Both the position numbers and the translations under genes were made by a program. Shown here one piece after another: positions 46,262-57,866 of a stretch of 64,000 nucleotides of DNA. The DNA lies in contig JAKSZU010000011.1 of NCBI GenBank assembly GCA_026018925.1, forward strand, positions 4,593,985-4,657,984, in the 5' to 3' direction. The DNA comes from Tupaia tana (Eukaryota; Chordata; Mammalia; Scandentia; Tupaiidae). Position 1 is the first letter of the stretch; each line of letters begins with the position of its first letter. The notes under the pieces were generated by a model. The model had not been told where the DNA came from, ran no database searches, and saw nothing but the letters and a program-made list of their open reading frames with translations.

Positions 46262-46792
46262 TCCAAATGGGTTGAAAGTGAAAGGATGAAAAATGACATT
46301 CCATGCAAACAGTACCCAAAAGAGAGCTGGGGTGGCTACACTAATATCAGACAAAACAGACGTTAAGACAAAAATTACTACAAGAGACAAAGACAGTAGG
46401 TGTTGAAAGAAGTTGTAACAATTTTAAACATATATGCACTAAGAAACAAATATTGACAGAGTTGAAGGGTTCTACAGTAAGAGATGGAGACTTAAACACC
46501 CCACATTCTGTAATCGCTTCAACACTAGACAATATGGAAATTGAACAATACACCAACTAGATTCAAGAAACACAAATGGAACACTTTCCACACCAGCAGA
46601 TTGTACATGCTTTTCATGAGCCACGGAACCTTCTCTGGGATTGACCCCATGCTAAGCCACAGAACAAACAAACCTCAATACATATAAAAACATCGAAATC
46701 ATATATTTTGTCTGACCACGATTATATGCAAATTTAAAAAATCACAGAAGGAACACTGGAAAATTCAATTATGTAGAAACTAAACAACATAG

Positions 46793-47263
46793 TTTATTTT
46801 TATTTATTTTTTTACATTTTAGCCATAGGGTACTGTGCTCACCAGAGAGAGACAGGGATAGACAGAGGGAAAGAGAAGTCACCCATCCCCAGGGATATGG
46901 CTATGCTGCAATCCCTTCTCATCCATTTTCCTCTCAGGATTTGAGGCATGCACACACACACACACACAGTGTGGTTTTCTTTCTTTTTTTTTAAAGAATT
47001 ATTTTTTAATTCCTTTTATTATTATTATTTTTAATTTGACTAGAGAGAGACAGAGAGAGAAAGGGAAAGAGAGAAATCAAGCCACCAGGTCTGGGACTCA
47101 AAGCGTGGTTGGCCATGTGAATCCAGTATCTTTAACCACCATGCCACCTTTTGTCCCTCCCACCCCTGCTAGTGTGATTTTCAAGTCACTGGGTCTGTGA
47201 CTTGAACTATGATTGACCATGTGGGAGTCCAACACCTTAATCACCACACCACCTGTTGGTCCC
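46793..47263 (-). mobile_element. L-form SINE, interrupted
   Basis: Parts 46793-46977 and 47169-47263, split by an S-form SINE; inserted in L1 ORF2. Confidence 0.83.
46978..47168 (-). mobile_element. S-form SINE nested in an L-form
   Basis: Reverse S-form with tttaatttgactagagaga. Confidence 0.82.
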
Positions 47264-47427
47264 AGCTGCATACTCTGAAATGACAAAAGGTACAGAGAAA
47301 AAAATCACAAAGGAAGTTAGAAAATACTTTGGCACAAAGAAAACAAAACCACCCATACTGAAGCTTACTGTGAATGCAGCACTCTGAGAGAAAGTTGTAG
47401 CTGTAAATGTCCAAATTAAAAGAGAAG

Positions 47428-47685
47428 AGGGTGGGCTCCATGGCCTGGTAATTAAGGTGGCTGGAATCCATATGGCCAACCCTGTGGTTGAGTCCTGGAC
47501 CTGGAGGCTTGAGAACATGCCAGGCCTATGTACATGCATGCCCCAAATCTCAACAGGATGGAAAATTAGAGAAGGGCTTGTGGTGTGACCATTCCCCGTG
47601 GGGGGCTGGGTATGCTTTCTCCTGTTCCTCTCTGTTGAGTGCTCACATCTCTGGCAAAATTTTCAAAATAAAAAAATAAATAAGA
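47428..47685 (+). mobile_element. L-form SINE, diverged
   Basis: Starts gggtgggctccatggcctgg; inserted in L1 ORF2. Confidence 0.75.
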
Positions 47686-47689
47686 TATC

Positions 47690-47892
47690 TAGCTGCAGTG
47701 ACATAGAAGATACGACACTGCGGCAAGGTATTGGAGTTACACAGGAGGCCCAGGTTCGGATCCTATCGGGGCACGCTGGGCAAGCCCAGATATACTTGTG
47801 ATTATGGCTGACCAGAAGCTTTGAGGAAGAATTCTGGTGTGGCAAGACCCTGGCGATCTCTCTCTCTCTCTCTCTCAAATGAATGAAATAAA
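47690..47892 (+). mobile_element. D-form SINE
   Basis: B-box text ggttcggatcc; (CT)n then aatgaatgaaataaa. Confidence 0.68.
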
Positions 47893-48024
47893 TAAACAAA
47901 TAGAGAAAGAGAAGGATCTCAAATGACTAATCTAACTTTAGTTATTAAGGAACTGGAAAAAGAAGAACAAACTAAACTCAAAGCCAAGAGGAGGAAGGAA
48001 ATATTAAAGATTAAAACAGAAGGC

Positions 48025-48260
48025 CCAACCTTTGTGGCAATCAGTTTATCAGCCTGCAGAGCTGGAAGCCACTGCCAGCTGTGGCTCAAGTGCCCAGCTT
48101 GTTAGGCCTGAACGCATGCAGGGTACATGTGTTGCAGGGTACTTGTGTGCATTCCCAGATCCTGGCAAGCTGGACAGAGGGGATCATGACATGACCAGCT
48201 CTGTGGGGGCTATCTCTCTCCATCTCTCTCTCATGTGTTCTATCATGGATATAAATAATT
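48025..48260 (+). mobile_element. D-form SINE
   Basis: End ctcatgtgttctatcatgga is typical. Confidence 0.6.
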
Positions 48261-48263
48261 TTA

Positions 48264-48515
48264 GCTTCAGCTTGTGGCCTGGTGATTAAGGTGGCCTTAT
48301 CCCACATGGCCAGCACTCCCGTTCAAGTCCCTGACTTGGCGGCTTGAAAAACACATCAGGAGTGTGCATGTGCACGCTTAAAATCCCAACAGGAGAAAGA
48401 AATGGAGAGAAGGGATTGCAGTGTAATAATGCCCTATGGGGTGTGCTTTCTCACTTTCTCTCTCTCCCTGTGTGTCTATCTACAGTGAGTATTGGCAATT
48501 TTTTAAAAAAATCTT
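48264..48515 (+). mobile_element. L-form SINE, diverged
   Basis: Starts cagcttgtggcctggtgatt; follows a D-form copy. Confidence 0.75.
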
Positions 48516-48554
48516 TTTTGTTTAAGAAAATACTAAAACAGACAAAAGAAGTGG

Positions 48555-48785
48555 AGGGGTCAGCAGATGGCATGGAGGTTAAGGCAGCTGGATCCCGCAT
48601 GGCTGGCTGCATGGTTCAAATCCTTGGAAATGACACCAAGCACATGTGCAAGCATGCCTGAAGACCATAGAGGAGAATGAAGGAGAAAGGACTGAGGAGC
48701 AGCCACCCTTCCTGGGGGTGATCTCTCATTTTCTCTCTCTCTGTCTTTTGCAAGCGCATGCGCCCACACCAAACTAAAAAAAAAA
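48555..48785 (+). mobile_element. L-form SINE, diverged
   Basis: Starts ggggtcagcagatggcatgg; A-rich tail about 14 bases. Confidence 0.78.
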
Positions 48786-49094
48786 AAATGTACAGAATTG
48801 AAAAAATAGAATCAACAGTACCAAAAATTGCTGAATCATATAGTAATTCTATTTTTAATTTTTGAGAAATCACCATGCTGTTTTCCACCATATTTATTGT
48901 AGCATCTTACATTCCCACCTGTAGTGCATGAGTTCCAGTTTCTTCATATCATTGCAACACTGTAATTTTTTTGTAGTTAGCCACCCTAATGGGTGTGAAG
49001 TGGTATCTCATTGTGGTTTTAACTTACATTTTCCTAAAGATTAGATATGTTGAACATCTTTTCATGTGCTAATTCTTTCTTTTAAGCGAGATTT

Positions 49095-49248
49095 TTGTGG
49101 GACAAGCAGATATCATAATGGTTCTGTGGCTGGACTCCCACATAGTCATCCATGGTTCAAGTCCCAGATCCAATGGCTTAAAAACTCACACCAGGCATGT
49201 GTGCATGCAACTTCAGCCCCTTAATCACTATGCAACCTCCTGGCCCCA
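49095..49248 (+). mobile_element. Chimeric SINE fragment
   Basis: Plus-strand L-form head (to about 49209) joined to the reverse-strand head end of another copy (49210-49248). Confidence 0.65.
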
Positions 49249-49279
49249 TGTTGCCTAAATTAAAATATGGTTCTTTGTG

Positions 49280-49462
49280 GGGCCGGCTGGTGGCATGGTG
49301 GTTGGTTAAAGGTGCTGGATTCCTATGTGGCCGACCTCAGTTAGAGTCCCAGACCTGGTAGCTTGCTTTCTCACTTTCCCTTTCTCTCTCTGTCTCTCTC
49401 TGGTCAAATTAAAAAATAATGATAACAAATGGAATTAAATAAATAAATACATTTTTAAAATG
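49280..49462 (+). mobile_element. S-form SINE
   Basis: TSD atggttctttg on both sides, in the old L1. Confidence 0.9.
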
Positions 49463-49496
49463 ATGGTTCTTTGTTGTTATTGAGTTGTAGTTTTTT

Positions 49497-49682
49497 AAAA
49501 AAATAATTTCATTTAACTTTAATTAATTAATTTGACCAGAGAGGGACAGAATGAGGGAGAGTAAGAGGGAAAGAGAGAGAGAGGGAAAGTGAGAAAGCAA
49601 GCTACCAGGTCCAGGATTCAAAACACGGTTGGTCATGTGGGAGTCCAGCATCCTTTAACCACTACACCACCTGCCAGCCCCT
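49497..49682 (-). mobile_element. S-form SINE
   Basis: Reverse S-form; ends cacctgccagcccct. Confidence 0.85.
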
Positions 49683-49801
49683 AGTTATATTTTTTTGTGT
49701 GTTCTAGATACTAATATTTACGTATTAATCCTTTATTAGATACATGTTTGCAAACATTTTCTACTCTCCTATTTCTTTTTTCTCTGTTAATAGTGCCCTT
49801 T

Positions 49802-50092
49802 GGGGGACCAGCAGTTGGTATAATGGCTATGTTGCTGGACTCCCATATAGTTGACTGCGGTTCAAGTCTGGGATCTGGTGGCTTAAAATCATGCCAGGTG
49901 TGTGTGTGTGTGTGTGTGCGTACCCAAGATCCCGAGAGGAGAATGAATGAGAATGGACTGTGGCGTGGCCATCCCCCTGGGGGGTGATTTCTCGCTTTCT
50001 AACTCTCTCTCTCTGTCTTTCAACGAGCACACACTATAGCAAAAACCTCTCCAAAAAAAAAAAAAAGAAAGAAACAACAACAACAACAAAAA
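49802..50092 (+). mobile_element. L-form SINE
   Basis: TSD aatagtgccctttgg / aatagtgttctttgg; (TG)n inside and (CAA)n tail. Confidence 0.9.
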
Positions 50093-50147
50093 TAGTGTTC
50101 TTTGGTGCATAAAGTTTTTAATTGTGATGAAGTCAGCTCACTCAATT

Positions 50148-50333
50148 TTTTTTAAAGAATGATTTTGTTTAACTTTATTTATTTTATTTATTTACTTATT
50201 TTAATTTGACCAGAGAGGCACAGAGTGAGAGACAGGGAAAGTGAGAAAGCAAGCTGCCAGGTCTGGGACTTGAACTACAGGCAACCATGTGGGAATCCAG
50301 TGCCCTTAACCACCACGCCAGCTGCCAGTCCTC
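50148..50333 (-). mobile_element. S-form SINE
   Basis: Reverse S-form; ends cagctgccagtcctc. Confidence 0.85.
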
Positions 50334-50375
50334 ATTTATTTTGTGTGTGTGTGTGTGTGTGTGTGTGCTACATCT

Positions 50376-50645
50376 ACTTTTTTTTTTTTTTGAGAGGTAT
50401 TTTTGCTATAGGGTGCGTGCGCTCGCCAGACAGACAGAGAGAGACAGAGAGACAGAAAGCGAGAACTCACCCCCCAGAGGGGATGGTCACGCAGCAATCC
50501 CTTCTCCTCCAATCTCCTCTCGGGATCTTGGGCATGCACGCACACACGCCCGGCGTGAGTTTTAAGCCACTGTGTCCGGGACGCGAACTGCGATCAACTA
50601 CATGAGAGTCCAGCGACATAGCCATTACGCTAACTGCTGGTTCCC
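50376..50645 (-). mobile_element. L-form SINE, young subfamily
   Basis: TSD acatctactttt at about 50369-50380 and 50646-50657. B box (reverse) AGTTCGCGTCC. Confidence 0.92.
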
Positions 50646-50799
50646 ACATCTACTTTTGATTTCATATTTAAGAAAGTATTGTCAAATCCAATAGCATGAG
50701 TCTTTTTCCTATATTTTTTTCTTAAGAGGTTTATAGGTGCTACTCCTATGTTTAGGGTTTTGATCCAATTTTATTTATTTGTTATTATTTGGTTTTTAA

Positions 50800-50882
50800 T
50801 TTACTTTTTAAATAATTAAATTTTTTTTTGTTATTGTTATTTTTAAATTTGGCCAGAGAGAGAGAGAGAAAAGGAAAGTGAG
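50800..50882 (-). mobile_element. S-form SINE fragment
   Basis: A-rich tail and aatttggccagagagagaga only, then unidentified sequence. Confidence 0.6.
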
Positions 50883-51239
50883 GATCCTGAGATATATACT
50901 GAACTTCAGCTCTGAAATATTGATTTCCTTGACCAAAAATGAAGATTTTCTGCTGAGACTTCTTACTCCAGATTCATTTCTAGTGGGTAGGGCTACCTCT
51001 CCCTCCTTATCTCTATTTATCTCTGTCTCTATCTGTCTCACTGTGTCTCTCTGTGACTTTTAATTTAAAAAAGTTTTTTAAGGTGAAGTATTCTCTGGGC
51101 TCTCAAGCCTCTGCTTTATTGTGTCAATTGGTGCCTTTCCACATTCCATTTAGGAAAGGAACAAACCCAGGCCAGGTTCATCCTGAGAAAGATACTTTGA
51201 AAAAATTATGTCGTGTGGCGTGGTTTTCATTTTTTGCCT
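50883..51239. other. Unidentified segment inside the old L1
   Basis: About 350 bp with a CT-rich stretch (51000-51055) and no ORF or repeat family that I recognise. It belongs to the block of insertions that separates two L1 pieces (50799 and 54709). Confidence 0.4.
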
Positions 51240-51472
51240 TTTTTTTTTTTGGAGAGGTTTTTGCTATAGGGCGCATGCGCTCGCCAGAAAGAGAGACAGA
51301 AAGCGAGAAATCAGCCCCCAGAGGGGATGGTCATGCTGCAATCCCTTCTCCTCCATTCTCCTCTCGGGATCTTAGGCACGCATGTGAGTTTAAGCCACTG
51401 GGTCCGAGACTTGAATCACAGTCGACTACATGAAAGTCCAATGACATAGCCATTATGCCATCTGCTGGTCTC
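51240..51472 (-). mobile_element. L-form SINE
   Basis: TSD tcattttttgc / tcattttctgc. Confidence 0.88.
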
Positions 51473-51512
51473 CTCATTTTCTGCTTTTTAAAACTAAAAT
51501 CTAATGGTTTTG

Positions 51513-51772
51513 GGATCAGCAGTTGGTGTAATGGCTATGTGGCTGGACTCCCATGTAGTCAACCGCGGTTCGAGTCCCGGACCTGGTGGCTTAAAATCAC
51601 ACTAGGTGCATGTGCATACATACCTAAGATCCTGAGAGGAGAATGGAGGAGAAGGGATTGTGGTGTGGCCACCCTCTGGGGGGGGGGGTGTAATTTCTCA
51701 CTTTCTGTTTCACTGTCTCTTTCTGGTGAGTGCAGACACCCTATAGCAAAAATCTCTTTAAAAAAACTAACT
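51513..51772 (+). mobile_element. L-form SINE
   Basis: Starts gggatcagcagttggtgtaa; B box GGTTCGAGTCC; ends just before HAL1. Confidence 0.9.
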
Positions 51773-51774
51773 TT

Positions 51775-53751
51775 TTTTTATCATTTTTATTTTTTCTTGT
51801 TTTTAATTTTTTTATTTTTTCTTCTTCTTTCCTCTTCTCTAATTTTTTTTCTTTATCTTTATTCATTGGCTGTTAAGCCTCTATGCACTAAGTGTCTAGA
51901 AAGGTTCAAGTGAACAGCTTACAAACACCTGAATATGATTAGGGTCAGAATATTCCTCCATTCCCACTGAATCTGATGCACAAAGAGTGAAAACAGAACA
52001 GAAGAGAGATTGCAGATCATCTCCTTCTGAGCACCTCTAAACACTCAGATTGAACTTCAAGAATTAGGAAGAAATGCACCATGCATTAGATGACTAGAAG
52101 TCACTGCAGGGTCACAAGAAATATCGGAAAGCAAGAAAATACCTCTCCTCCAAGGGAAAAGAATAACTCCTCTTCATCCTCAGACAGTACAATGAAACTC
52201 ATGGAAATGTCTGATAAAGAATTTAGAATATTCATAATGACAAAGCTAACAGAGATGGAAGCGAAGAGAGACAATGAACTGCAGAAGAGGCAGGAGAAAG
52301 GAGTTGACAATTTCAGATGAGGAAATTTTTGCACGATCTAAAAGAGGAAATACACACTATAAAAAAGAATCAAATGGACTTGTTAGAGATGAAGGCTATA
52401 AAACAGGAAGTCAAAACCTCCCTTGAAAATATTAAAAGCAGACTAGGTCATACAGAAAATCAAATCTCAGATGCAGAAGATAGAATTGCTGGCCTAGAAA
52501 AATCCACCACGAAGACTGAGAAAATTGCAAAAAAGAAAAAAAAATGAGAATACTATATGAGAAATACTAGAAACCATCAAATGTCCAAACCTCTGGATAA
52601 CTGGTATCCCAGAAGGTGAAGAGACTCATAAGAGCATTGATAATCTATTCTATGAAATCCTGGAAGAAAACTTTCCAAACCTAGAGAGGCATTCAAAGAT
52701 CCAGAGCCAAGAAATACAAAGGACTCCGAATAGAATCAACCCAAGAAAATCTTCTCCAAGATACATTATAATCAGATTGAGCAAAACCACAGACAAAGAC
52801 AAGATACTACGATTAGCAAGAGAGAAACATCAAGTTATCTACAAAGGATATCCCATCAGGCTAACAGCAGACCTCTCATTGGAAACAATGTGAGCGAAGA
52901 AAGAATGAGAAAATATATTCAAAGTTTTAAGGGAAAAGCAATTTCAACCAAGAATATTGTACCCAGCAAGATTATCCTCCATATGGGAAGAAAAGACAAG
53001 AACATTCTCAGATACACAAAACTGAAAGAATTTACAAACACCAGACCAGATCTCCAAGAAGTTCTGAAGGGAGTGCTATACCAGGAAAATTAAAAACAGA
53101 TACACAGAAATGAGAGCTCAAAAACTAAGAAAATGGCCAACTTAGTCATAGGGACAAGTCTGGAGTTGAATATTATATCCCAGAATTTAATCAGGTAAAT
53201 TAAACCACAACAGAAGATAGAGTAAGTACATGAGACTGAACTGGTGAAATAGAATTTTATGACTTTTGACTAAAACATTGCTGATTTTCTTCTAGGTTTT
53301 GTTTTCTGGTTTTAAGGATCTTTGTCCTGTCTGTAGCTGCTGATAGGTTTATGTACCTACTATTTAACAGAATCCTAACCTGTTTCCCTGGCTTTAAGGT
53401 TTATGTAAAGTTCCTTAGCATTTCTTTGATTTATTAAAGCTAAAACTGCTTTTCTTGAAATTAAAATATGTATTTTAAAATACCTATTTAATGACCATAG
53501 CAAGCTATCTAGCATCAGCCAGGTACTACTTTATAGTAAATTCATTCTACTCAATTTCACGCCTAAAGTCAGACATGTATTCACAGATATGTATATACCA
53601 GTTGAACTTGCTATTGAAAGTAGTTAGATTATTTAAGAAATTTTGTGAATCAATAACATGTGGGGAAGAAAAGGAATGGAAAATAGCTGTAGACACCTGA
53701 GATAGTGTGGGAGGAGGATAGGAAATGGCAGGAGGTAAGAAATAAGGGTAA

Positions 53752-53801
<50 letters not shown>

Positions 53802-53948
53802 TACACATATGAAACGAGAAACGGAAAATTATTGATGATAACATGTATAATTAAGCCATTACTCAGTATATTCTGGATGGGAAATCATATTGTTATGCTG
53901 TGACGATGCTTAGGGAATGAATGTAAATTAATTTTAATGAAAAAAAGT
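51775..53948 (+). mobile_element. HAL1 (half-LINE-1) element: ORF1 followed directly by 3' UTR
   Basis: An L1-type ORF1 starts at about 52090. Its first frame (52090-52320) is shifted by one base into 52317-52547. The second frame carries a heptad-rich coiled coil (MKAIKQEVKTSLENIKSRL..). RRM/C-terminal text follows in broken frames: LWITGIPEGEE, KDKILRLAREKHQV, GYPIRLTADLS, and PDLQEVLKGVLYQEN at the end (stop 53091-53093). No ORF2 follows. About 850 bp of AT-rich 3' UTR ends in a G-rich tract (53700-53745), an A/TA run and a tail to about 53948. ORF1 plus 3' UTR without ORF2 is the known HAL1 layout. The copy is dead but well preserved. It is inserted in an older minus-strand L1. Confidence 0.82.
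53750..53812 (+). repeat. A-run and (TA)n/(CA)n inside HAL1
   Basis: A19, then tatatatata and acacacatatata. Confidence 0.9.
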
Positions 53949-54049
53949 TTCAGAAGAAAATTACAGCGTACTTGTCACTAGATTCTAGTTTTGTCCATAT
54001 TTTTTAGTTTAGGTATTTAGTGAGTCAATAAAATGTGAAAAAAAAAAAA

Positions 54050-54141
54050 AGGAAAGAAAAGGAAAGTGAGAAAGCAAGCCACCAGGTCAGGGTGGCCATG
54101 TGGGAGTCTAGCACCTTAACCATTGCACCAGTCACGGGCCC
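54050..54141 (-). mobile_element. S-form SINE fragment
   Basis: gagaaagcaagccaccaggt then head end; B box deleted. Confidence 0.7.
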
Positions 54142-54143
54142 CA

Positions 54144-54296
54144 TTTATTATTTTTTTTAGAAAGAATTTTGCTATTGGGCACATGGACTTGCTGGAGAAA
54201 CAGAGACAGAGAGACTGAAATCAAGAAATCACCCCCAAGAGGATGGCCATGCTGAAATCGCTTCTCCTCCATTCTCTTCTAGGGATTTTGGGCGCG

Positions 54297-54331
<35 letters not shown>

Positions 54332-54340
54332 GCCTGGCAT

Positions 54341-54374
<34 letters not shown>

Positions 54375-54708
54375 AGAGGTTTTTGCTATAGGGCACGTGT
54401 GCTCGCCAGAAAGAGAGAGAGAGACAGAAAGCGAGAAATCACCCCCCAGGGGGGATGGTCATGCTGCAATCCCTTCTCCATTCTCCTCTTGGGATCTTGG
54501 GCACACATACACACGTGCCGGCATGAGTTTAAGCCCCTGGGTCTGGGACTCGAACCGCGGTCAGCTACATGGGAGTTCAGCAACATAGCCATTACATTAA
54601 TTGGTGGTCCCGCCTGGCTTGAGTTTTAAGCCTCCAGGTCCAGGACTCAAAGCATGGTTGTCAACGTGGGATTCCAGCAATGTAACCATTATGCTATCTG
54701 CTGGTCCC
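54144..54708 (-). mobile_element. L-form SINE, interrupted
   Basis: Parts 54144-54343 and 54612-54708; a second L-form sits between, with TSD cgcctggcatgag / cgcctggcttgag. Confidence 0.87.
54344..54611 (-). mobile_element. L-form SINE nested in an L-form
   Basis: T30 run, near-consensus body, flanked by cgcctggc.tgag. Confidence 0.9.
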
Positions 54709-55013
54709 TCTTTGATTGATTTTAGCTACTTTTTTGCATGTGGCGTAAGGTTAAGAGCTCAACTTTATTCTTTTGCTTGCAAATATCTAGTTTTCCCAAT
54801 GGTATTTGTTAAAAAGTCTGTCCTTTCTCTGACTAAATGGTCTTGACAAATTTGCTGAAAACCATTTGACCATGCGTGTGAAAGTTTATTTCTGAGCTCT
54901 TTTTATACTTGATTCCATTGGAATCATGTCTCTCTTTATGCCAGTACTACACTATTTTGATTACAGTAACTTTGTAGTAAGTTTTGAAATCATAAAGTAT
55001 GAAATCTCCACCT

Positions 55014-55262
55014 TGGGACCAGCAGTGGGTGAATGGCTATATCGCTGGACTCCCATGTAGTCAACCCCGGTTTGAGTCCCAGATCCGGTGGCTTAAACTC
55101 ACGCTGGGCGTGTGTACATGCGTGCCCAGGATCCTGAGAGGAGAATGGAGGAAAAGGTATTACAGTGTGGCCATCCGCCCCGGGGAGGGGGGTGATTTCT
55201 TGCTTTTTGTCTATCTGGTGAGCGCACGTGCCCTACAGCAAAAACCTCTCAAAAAAAAAAAT
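55014..55262 (+). mobile_element. L-form SINE in the old L1
   Basis: Starts gggaccagcagtgggtgaat; ends cctacagcaaaaacctctc. Confidence 0.88.
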
Positions 55263-55298
55263 CCATCTTCATTTTTTTTTAAAGAATTATTTTATTGG

Positions 55299-55565
55299 GG
55301 AACCAGCAGTTAGCGTAATGGCTATGTCGCTGGACTCCCACATAGTCGACCACGGTTCACATCCCGGACCCGGTGGCTTAAAACTCACGCCAGGCGCGTG
55401 TGCGTGTGTGCCCAAGATCCTGAGAGGAGAATGGAGGAGAAGGGATTGCGGCGTGACCATCCCCTCTGGGGGGTGATTTCTCGCTTTCTGTCTTTATGTC
55501 TTTCTCTGTCTGTCTGGCGAGCACATGCGCCCTATAGCAAAAACCTCTCAAAAAAAAAAAAAAAA
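55299..55565 (+). mobile_element. L-form SINE, young subfamily, in the tail of an S-form
   Basis: TSD aaagaattattttatt on both sides. B box GGTTCACATCC. Confidence 0.92.
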
Positions 55566-55574
55566 AAGAATTAT

Positions 55575-55718
55575 TTTATTTATTTATTTTTTTTACATGA
55601 GTTTTTCCAGAGAGAGAGAGAGAGAGAGAGTGAGCCACCTCCAGGTCCAGGACTTGAACCATGGTCAGCCATGTGGGAATTCCAGTGCCTTAACCACCAT
55701 ACCACATGCTGGCCCCTT
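55575..55718 (-). mobile_element. S-form SINE
   Basis: Reverse S-form; ends cacatgctggcccc. Confidence 0.82.
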
Positions 55719-56036
55719 CACCTTTATTCTTTCTTAAGCTTTTTTTTGCTATGTAGAGTACCTTGAAATTTAGTTTATATTTTTCTATTCCACAAATTGT
55801 GCAAAATACATCTTTGGGATTCTGATGGGAATTGCATTGAGTCTTTAGATTGCTTTGGGTAATATTTGACATCTTAGCAATATTAAATCTTCTAATCTAT
55901 GGAATATCTTTCCATTTATTTATGTCTTCTTTAATTTCTTTCCACAATGTTTTGTACTTTTCAGCATACAAGCTTTTGATTTCTTGGTTAAGTTTATATC
56001 TAAGTATTTTATTCTTTTTCATTTCTATTATAGATT

Positions 56037-56280
56037 ATTTTTTCGATTTTTGCCATAGGGTGCATGCACTTACTAGAGAGTGACACAGAGAGTGGGAAAG
56101 AGAAATCATCTCCCCAGGGGGATGGTCATGCTGCAATCCCTTCTTTTCCGTTTTCCTCTTGGGATTTTGGGCCTGCATGCACATGTATCCAGTGTGTTGA
56201 GCTGCTGGGTCTGGGACGTGAACCATGGAGTCGGCCATGTGGGATCCTGTACTCCAACCAACTTACCACCTGCTGACCCT
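56037..56280 (-). mobile_element. L-form SINE
   Basis: Reverse L-form between L1 pieces; ends cacctgctgaccc. Confidence 0.82.
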
Positions 56281-56469
56281 GGAATTGTTTTCTTAATTTC
56301 CTCTTTGGATAATTCATTTTAGTATGCAAAACACAATTGATTTTTACTGTATCAATTTTGTATCCTAAGGCTGAATTTATGTATTAGTTCTTACAATTTC
56401 TCTGTGGAAGCTTTAGGATTTTATACATATGGGATCATGTCATCTGAACAAAAATAATTTTATTTCTAC

Positions 56470-56728
56470 CTTTTTAAAAATGTTTATTTTATTTACGTTT
56501 TTGTCCTAGGGTGCATGTGCTTGCCAGAGACAGACAGACGGGAAAAGTGAAATATCACTCTCTGGGGAGATGGCCATCCTACAATCTCTTCTCCATTATC
56601 CTCTGGGGACTTTGGGCATACAGGCACATGTGCCTGGTGTGAGTTTCAAGCCTCCAGGTCTGAGACTTGAACGTGTTTGACCATGTGGGAGTACAACACC
56701 TTAACCACCACACCACCTGCTGGCTCCT
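56470..56728 (-). mobile_element. L-form SINE
   Basis: Reverse L-form between L1 pieces; ends cacctgctggctcc. Confidence 0.82.
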
Positions 56729-57043
56729 ACTTCTTTGTTTTTAATTTGGATGTTGAGTCCAGCACCAAAATTCAGAGGGTAAAATGCAGGTGCAGGAGAA
56801 CAGAAGATGAAAATTTGGATTTGTTAAATCTTGTAGTAAACATCTGTATACATTATGTAATAGTTATGTTACACCACAGGTCACTTTACTATTCTGGTTA
56901 CTTCACACATAAAATAATAATAATAATTTCTATACACAGGACTTTTGACAGGAGCAAGTGAGTTAAATTGTGCATGCATGGTTCTTAAATTATCAAGTAT
57001 TATATAAACAGGTATAACATTATATCTATATTGCAATGAACTG

Positions 57044-57508
57044 TGTGGGAAACTGCACATCAGCGAGTCTGCTGAGGCCATTTTATGTTTTATACTATTG
57101 CCATTTTAAAGAAACCTTTAGGTTTCAATTTCTCAGTGAGCAAACAATCATACAACGCCAAAAGCTACAACTGACTCCCCTTCAAAACCTCACCTTCAAA
57201 ACCATACTCTGATTGGCCACTACCCATGGTGCTCACCGATTGGCAAGCCTAGAATCCCTCAGATTTGCATATCTGGCACCTTATGATTGTTCTATAAGGC
57301 AACCAATCATAACCCACCTTCTACAGTCCTTCATTAGCATATAGGACAACCAATCATAACTCACCAACATGTATATAACCACGATCCCTGACCCACAATA
57401 AACTGACGATCCTGAAGAGTTGTAACACTGTGTTGTCTCCATGCTGTTTGTCCCATCTCTCACTCCTTCCCTCAGGAAACCTGTTCGACTGTCCTGCGGG
57501 TCGGGACA
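57044..57508 (+). mobile_element. Solo LTR (copy A of a retroviral LTR family), 6-bp TSD
   Basis: Starts TGTGGGAAACTGC and ends GGGTCGGGACA, with a perfect 6-bp TSD gaactg (57038-57043 and 57509-57514). U3 carries several ATTGG/CCAAT boxes and an octamer-like atttgcat; then gtatataa (57371-57378), AATAAA (57397-57402) and a U5 that is nearly identical to copy B. No internal retroviral sequence. Confidence 0.85.
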
Positions 57509-57510
57509 GA

Positions 57511-57819
57511 ACTGAGTATTTGTAGCCCCTTGAAAATTAATATGTTGAAATTCTACCTCCAAATGTGATTATATTAGGAGGTGGAGCCTTTGGAAGGTAA
57601 TTAGGTCATGAGGTTGGAGCCTTCATGAATGGGATTCGTGCCCTTATAAAAGGGACCACCAGAGAGCTGTTTTGCCCCCTTTCGACATGTGAGGCTATAG
57701 TGAGAAGCTGACAGCCTGACCTGAAAGAATGCCCTCACCAGAATCGGACCATGCTGTCATCCTGACCTTAGACTTCCAGCTACTAGGACTGTGAGAAATA
57801 AAATTTTGTTGGTCTGCTT

Positions 57820-57866
<47 letters not shown>

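Larger units (their letters stand above)
46262..48018 (+). mobile_element. Ancient L1 ORF2 remnant (endonuclease region), broken by SINEs
   Basis: Three pieces, 46262-46790, 47264-47425 and 47900-48018, read in order along L1 ORF2. The first carries GVATLISDKTD-type endonuclease text and the later SDHN-region context; the last reads LQMTNLTLV-like then KELEKEEQTK. Frames are full of stops. Inserted SINEs fill the gaps. Confidence 0.8.
48826..56762 (-). mobile_element. Ancient L1 (L1M-type) ORF2/3' remnant, split into many pieces
   Basis: Reverse-strand L1 ORF2 pieces in collinear order: 48826-49090, 49250-49278, 49465-49496, 49683-49800, 50093-50147, 50646-50799, 54709-55013, 55719-56036, 56281-56469 and 56729-56762. 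Each matches consecutive stretches of L1 reverse transcriptase to C-terminal sequence as I remember it (for example the revcomp of attgcattgagtctttagat at 55834). The gaps hold SINEs, the HAL1 element and one unidentified segment. Confidence 0.82.

Noticed and set aside
50287-50605. (GT)n tract as a regulatory Z-DNA element
   Set aside because: It is a microsatellite between SINE sequences; nothing in the context points to a regulatory role.
52090-52547. Possible host gene with a coiled coil
   Set aside because: The text is L1-type ORF1 with the typical RRM/C-terminal follow-up, so it belongs to HAL1.
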